This document shows positions 43,160 through 46,664 of a DNA stretch of 46,664 bases, in pieces. The position numbers and the translations under genes are program-made. The stretch is from an uncultured Intestinimonas sp. (lineage in GTDB: Bacteria; Bacillota; Clostridia; Oscillospirales; Oscillospiraceae), in NCBI RefSeq assembly GCF_944387725.1, contig NZ_CALXGA010000009.1, forward strand, positions 1 through 46,664. Reading direction: 5' to 3'. The notes beneath the pieces are model-generated. The model was given only the letters and a program-made list of their open reading frames with translations, did no database searches and was not told the origin of the DNA. Numbering within the stretch: position 1 is the stretch's first letter; every line of letters begins with the position of its first letter.

Positions 43160-43323
43160 GGGCTTGTTTGAAAAATGGCGATGTGTCCAGCAGCGAGGGA
43201 TTTTGGGCCGCTGACAAGCAATTTTTTCGCAGGAATCCTGGCGGATTTCAAGGAAAAATTGCGCCGTCCAGGGGACAAAAGACCCGCCGGTTGGGCATGT
43301 TGACAATTTTCAAACAAGCCCTA
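43158..43323 (-). mobile_element. TA-flanked miniature element, copy F (166 bp)
   Basis: A full-length copy inserted exactly at the end of copy E, sharing its TA at 43158-43159. It is inverted relative to copies A-C. It ends seven bases before the stop codon of the phosphate acyltransferase gene. Confidence 0.92.
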
Positions 43324-43329
43324 ACCGCC

Positions 43330-44259
43330 TCAGTCCCCGTTCTGCTTCCGCCAGTGGTCCAGCACGGCGCAGAAGACCAGGGAGAGATAGGTCTCCTGGG
43401 CGGCGGCGCTGCGGCTGGTGAGGGCGATGGGCACCTTGGCCCCCACCACCGCGCCGCAGGTTACGGCGTGGGCGTGGATAAGCCAGCTTTTTACCAGGGT
43501 GTTGGCGGTGGAGAGGTCCGGGGCGATAATGCCGTCAAATCCCCCGCCGCTCCAGGGGCAGTCGTAGTTTTTCAGCCGGGCGGCCTCCTTGCTGAGGATG
43601 AGGTCGTAGGCGATGGGGCCCCACAGCTCGCAGCCGGCGAAGGGCCGGGATTTCTGCTCAGCCACCAGACGCTGGGCCTCCACGGTGTCGGGCATGTGAA
43701 AGGTCACATGCTCCACCAGGGCCAGCAGGGCCAGCTTGGGGTCCTCGTAGCCGAAGGCCTTCAGGGCGTCGGCGGTGTTGCGGATGATGGCCTTCTTCTG
43801 GGTCATGTTGGGCTTGATGATGACCGTCATGTCGCTCAGGGCCAGGAGCTTGGGGTACTCCGGCAGGGAGCACAGGGACACATGGCTCATGAGCCGGTCG
43901 GTCCGCAGGCCGTTTTTGCCGTCCAGCACCGGCATCAGGAAGTCCCGGGTGGGGAGGTTGCCCCGCATGAGCACGTCGCCGTCGCCGGAGTTGATGATGT
44001 CAATGGCGGCCTGGGTGATGTTGTGCCCCGGCGGGGTGTCTACCATGGTGTAGGGCTCCTTCTCCAGGCCCAGCTTCTCCAGCACCGTGACGGTCCGGGC
44101 CCGGTCGCCCACCAGCACAGGCTGGGCCAGCCCCTTCTCCTGGGCGGTGAACAGGCCCTGGAGCATGTTCTCGTTGTCGGAGCCGGCCAGGATCACCCGC
44201 ATGGGCCGGGACATCTTGGGGACGCGTTCCAGAATGGCGTCAAAATTTTTCAGTTCCAT
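43330..44259 (-). CDS. ptb: phosphate butyryltransferase/acetyltransferase family enzyme
   Basis: The 309-residue protein belongs to the PTA_PTB family: RVILAGSDNENMLQGLF, VLVGDRARTV, LMRGNLPTRDFLMPVLD, and a C-terminal AHAVTCGAVVGAKVPIALTS with the phosphate-acyl-binding residues. It transfers an acyl group between CoA and phosphate. The 300-residue length and ANTLVKSW core fit phosphate butyryltransferase better than Pta, but no butyrate kinase is next to it. The ATG at 44259 follows ggagatgacggc; an ATG at 44280 lacks such a site. Confidence 0.78.
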   Translation of the reverse strand: MELKNFDAILERVPKMSRPMRVILAGSDNENMLQGLFTAQEKGLAQPVLVGDRARTVTVLEKLGLEKEPYTMVDTPPGHNITQAAIDIINSGDGDVLMRGNLPTRDFLMPVLDGKNGLRTDRLMSHVSLCSLPEYPKLLALSDMTVIIKPNMTQKKAIIRNTADALKAFGYEDPKLALLALVEHVTFHMPDTVEAQRLVAEQKSRPFAGCELWGPIAYDLILSKEAARLKNYDCPWSGGGFDGIIAPDLSTANTLVKSWLIHAHAVTCGAVVGAKVPIALTSRSAAAQETYLSLVFCAVLDHWRKQNGD

Positions 44260-44314
44260 GCCGTCATCTCCAATCTTCATTTCTGATTTGCCGCCGCAGC
44301 CTCAGTTCTCTTCC

Positions 44315-44343
44315 AGTATAGCTGATTTCCACCCCAATGACAA
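44315..44343 (-). promoter_or_regulatory. sigma A-type promoter of the phosphate butyryltransferase gene
   Basis: On the minus strand TTGTCA (44343-44338) and TATACT (44320-44315) are separated by exactly 17 bases, 56 bases upstream of the start. Confidence 0.8.
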
Positions 44344-44699
44344 GCAGAAAAACCAACGTTGTCCGCGCTGGCGGCATTCTTTTTTGGGGCGCGTCCGGTT
44401 CCTTGACACGCCGCGCAGAAGCAGGCGGTCAAACGAGAGCCGCTTTATAGAAGAACCACATGGGCAGCCCTGCGTCCCCCCTCCCCTTCCCTGCTTCCAA
44501 GGGTGGCGGGATGTATTACGTTTTGTATATCAAAACCAGTCCGGCCTCCGCCTGCGGAGAAAAATTCTTTTGGATATCATTCCCTTTCCAAAAAAGTTCG
44601 GGCAGGAGGGATATTGACTCGGAAATCAAATATTTTTTTCAGGTTTCTGAAAGCAAGAAGGTAGACATAATCTCTTCCCGGAGGTTGATTTACAAAAAG

Positions 44700-44784
44700 T
44701 TATACACATTTTCCACAGGGTTTTCCACAAGGCTCTATCCCTTGTGCTGCATAAAAGTGTCAACGTTTCCACCGATTTTCCACA
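44700..44784 (+). other. cluster of DnaA-box-like sites
   Basis: Four 9-mers in one orientation match the DnaA box TTATCCACA with one mismatch each: TTATACACA at 44700-44708, and TTTTCCACA at 44709-44717, 44721-44729 and 44776-44784. The region 44344-44877 is AT-rich and has no convincing gene. No dnaA or dnaN is adjacent. Confidence 0.55.
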
Positions 44785-44877
44785 GCCCTGTAAACGGGGC
44801 TCTGTACGCCGCTGACCGCGCAAATTAGTTTACATAATGATAAAATACAGTGTTCGGACTCGGAACCCGCCGAATAC

Positions 44878-44916
44878 AAGGGCGCCCTGTCCCCTGCCGG
44901 GGAACAGAGCGCCCTT
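44878..44916 (-). terminator. terminator-like hairpin after the DUF4317 gene
   Basis: A 17-bp imperfect stem (aagggcgc...ctgtcccc / cggggaacag...gcgccctt) lies about 75 bases past the stop on the minus strand. There is no T tract. Confidence 0.6.
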
Positions 44917-44992
44917 ACTGGCTGGGAGAGGCTCCCAAAGGTCTCCAGCGGCGGCGCAGCGGCCACAGACCCCCGCGCCGCCCGGCGGCAGA

Positions 44993-46144
44993 TCAGGGCT
45001 CTCGGACGGGAGCCGCCGCTCCGCCCAGGGGGAGTCCGTTGATCTCCACCCCGCCGTCGGCGGGAATCAGAAGGTACTTCCGGCCGTCGATAACCCGCAT
45101 CTCCACCAGGTAGCTGTGCTCCGGGTCCACCTGGACATCGGCCTCCGCCGTCTTAACCTGGAAGCGCTTGCTGTCGATGAGGTTGGCCGGATTCAGGGCG
45201 GCGGCGCCAAACTCCCGGCCGCATTTCTCCTGGAAGGCAGCCACCTTGTCCTCCTCCACACCGCAGTCCAGGAGGATGCCGCCGATCTCCTTCGCGGTGA
45301 TGGCCAGGGGCTCCGGGTCTTTGCTCTCCTTGTGCCGCTCCATCCGGTCCCGGAGCTGTTCGTGGAGGCCCTGAACCACCTCCATGCCGCAGGCGTCTCC
45401 CAATGCCTCCGTGAGGGCAGTCTGGAAGGCCTCCTTCTGCTCGGCGGCGGACATGGGGGGCTCGGTATGGAAGACGGCGTCGATGAACTCCTGGTGGAGC
45501 TCCTCCGGCTTCCGGGCATAGAAGAGGGCGTTATAGAGGTTGGCGGCCCGGTCGTCGAAGGCGGGAAAGAGGAAGCCCAGCTCCGGCGGGGAGACCACCT
45601 GTCCGGCGGAACAGCTATGGAACTCGTTTTCGCCGGGGAAGTAGCCCAGCTCCGGCTTGCCCTCCTTCACCGGGCAGACGCAGCAGACCACATAAGAAAA
45701 CACCTGGTCGGAGGCGTCGGCCTGGTCCCCGCCGTCCCGGGAGCGGTAGGGCACGTCATAGGCGTCATAGGCCAGGAGGATCAGGTAGTTGCGATCCCCC
45801 ATGTCCAGGGCGTCGATGACTTTCTGGTAGAAGGTCCGGCGGAGGGCGCCGTCCTTCAGGGCGCTGTCCCGGAGGCCGGTGAGGATCTGGTGCTCCGGGC
45901 TGTCCATCACCTGCTGGGTGGTGAAGACGATGTCGATCAAATTCCGGCCCAGCGTGCCGGACAGGGCCTTCTTCAAAAGGCCCAGATATTTCTCAGCCTC
46001 CTCCTGGGGCATGGTTCCCAGGGATTCGTCCAGATCGGAGATGATCTCCCTAGCGCTGTTGACGTAACAGCCGTAAACGCGGCTGACGGCGCTCCGCTCC
46101 GGGCGGAAGCGCCGGCGCAGCTCGCCGAGTTCTTTTTGGTTCAT
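44993..46144 (-). CDS. DUF4317 family protein
   Basis: The 383-residue protein begins MNQKELGELRRRFRPERSAV and contains the family segments VYGCYVNSAREIISDLDESL, NYLILLAYDAYDVPYR and ENEFHSCSAGQVVSPPELGF. DUF4317 is a cytoplasmic family widely found in gut Clostridia; its role is unknown. The ATG at 46144 follows gtgaggtgc. It has a long leader (about 195 bases) from the promoter at 46345, and a hairpin (gccgccctt/gggcggc) sits in it just before the start. Confidence 0.82.
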   Translation of the reverse strand: MNQKELGELRRRFRPERSAVSRVYGCYVNSAREIISDLDESLGTMPQEEAEKYLGLLKKALSGTLGRNLIDIVFTTQQVMDSPEHQILTGLRDSALKDGALRRTFYQKVIDALDMGDRNYLILLAYDAYDVPYRSRDGGDQADASDQVFSYVVCCVCPVKEGKPELGYFPGENEFHSCSAGQVVSPPELGFLFPAFDDRAANLYNALFYARKPEELHQEFIDAVFHTEPPMSAAEQKEAFQTALTEALGDACGMEVVQGLHEQLRDRMERHKESKDPEPLAITAKEIGGILLDCGVEEDKVAAFQEKCGREFGAAALNPANLIDSKRFQVKTAEADVQVDPEHSYLVEMRVIDGRKYLLIPADGGVEINGLPLGGAAAPVREP

Positions 46145-46344
46145 AGAGCACCTCACTTGTCAATTTTCGCCGCCCTTCCAAAGGGCGGCACGCTTTTGTG
46201 GGTAGACGCCTGACGGCAATCGACCTTGCCGCAGGAGGTACAATGGTTTTGGACAGAAGGTTCCAAACACCTTGCGCCTGTACAAACCCGATGGGCCTGG
46301 AACGCCTTGGCTTTCCAGACTCACGGCTTTGTTTGGTATGGATT

Positions 46345-46373
46345 ATTGTAACGGAAATCTCTTTCGGATGCAA
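46345..46373 (-). promoter_or_regulatory. sigma A-type promoter of the DUF4317 gene
   Basis: On the minus strand TTGCAT (46373-46368) and TACAAT (46350-46345) are separated by exactly 17 bases. Confidence 0.6.
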
Positions 46374-46484
46374 GTCCCGCCGCCTGGTCTGGACGGTGTC
46401 AAGATGTTATAGCAGCGATGAGCAAAACGAAGCGCAAATAAGAAACCGTATTCACAAATGGGGAAAAAGTAGTAGAATGCGGAT

Positions 46485-46664
46485 ATGAAAAAAGAAAAGA
46501 AACGCAAGGCGTACCCGAGCGACTTGACGGATGAACAGCGGGCGGAGATCGCGCCGCTCTACACGGAAATGCGAAATTGCAGATGGCGCAAGCGGGAATT
46601 GACAAACGCTGTGCTGTATTTGGTGGATTCCGGGTGCAAATGGAGGCAGTTACCCCATGATTTT
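46485..46664 (+). mobile_element. IS5-family transposase, N-terminal 60 codons (runs off the right edge)
   Basis: The frame MKKEKKRKAYPSDLTDEQRA ... LYLVDSGCKWRQLPHDF is the DUF4096-type N-terminal DNA-binding region of IS5-family transposases. It is open to the last base of the window. A -35/-10 pair (TTCACA, 16 bases, TAGAAT) lies just upstream. The terminal repeat typical of the miniature elements is not found upstream, so this is a different IS from the one at the left edge. Confidence 0.85.

Noticed and set aside
44700..44784. Chromosomal origin of replication
   Set aside because: No dnaA, dnaN or related genes are adjacent, and a genome-scale skew cannot be seen; only the box cluster is reported.

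Overview
The window comes from a GC-rich, endospore-forming member of the Clostridia. Protein types and repeat style suggest an Oscillospiraceae-like gut bacterium (Flavonifractor or Intestinimonas relatives); this is inference, since there is no rRNA to check. Sporulation markers are a SleB cortex hydrolase, a SpoIID-like protein beside peptidoglycan-binding proteins, and an FtsW/SpoVE-type flippase with a partner penicillin-binding protein.

The centrepiece is a compact ethanolamine-utilisation microcompartment operon on the minus strand (18020 down to 8132). Its order is eutG-like alcohol dehydrogenase, eutA, eutB, eutC, eutL, eutE, an extended eutM, eutT, an unnamed 90-residue gene, eutN and eutQ. 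Together these give ethanolamine lyase with its reactivase, cobalamin adenosylation, aldehyde and alcohol dehydrogenases, and three shell protein types (hexamer EutM, trimer EutL, pentamer EutN). No eutS, eutH, eutP, eutD/pduL or eutVW regulator is present. The eutM reading frame opens one base after eutE with its own ribosome binding site. It carries 194 extra low-complexity residues before the normal EutM start, which also has its own ribosome binding site, so one gene may give long and short shell proteins. Two structured repeats have entered the operon: a tandem 105-bp repeat between eutB and eutC, and a hairpin array with a diverged copy of the eutA start between eutG and eutA.

Left flank (1-8050): an IS5-type element end in a truncated flavodoxin gene, a decayed tannase-like esterase lipoprotein gene, an intact beta-helix lipoprotein, DegV, a small membrane protein, SleB and a pseudogene split by a miniature element. 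A scar of conjugative-element debris (18226-20275) follows the eut operon: a broken acyl-CoA dehydrogenase, a relaxase tail, an internally deleted serine recombinase and a probable methylase tail.

Right part (20463-46664): an unknown HEAT-like protein; a DUF951-hisC-radical SAM operon; an S1-domain protein; a frameshifted von Willebrand A protein; galE-galT; FHA-FtsW with a PBP; an XRE/S24-like regulator; a DUF6514 protein; a radical SAM/DUF2344 pair; a sporulation-type peptidoglycan-binding operon; an iron alcohol dehydrogenase; an SLH protein; a Cys-rich membrane peptide; a chemoreceptor; a phosphate butyryltransferase-type enzyme; a cluster of DnaA-box-like sites; a DUF4317 protein; and the start of a second IS5-type transposase.

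Six copies of a roughly 166-bp TA-flanked miniature inverted-repeat element (3921, 5391, 7549, 19099, 43033, 43158) share terminal repeats with the IS end at 58-74, so they look like non-autonomous derivatives of that IS.
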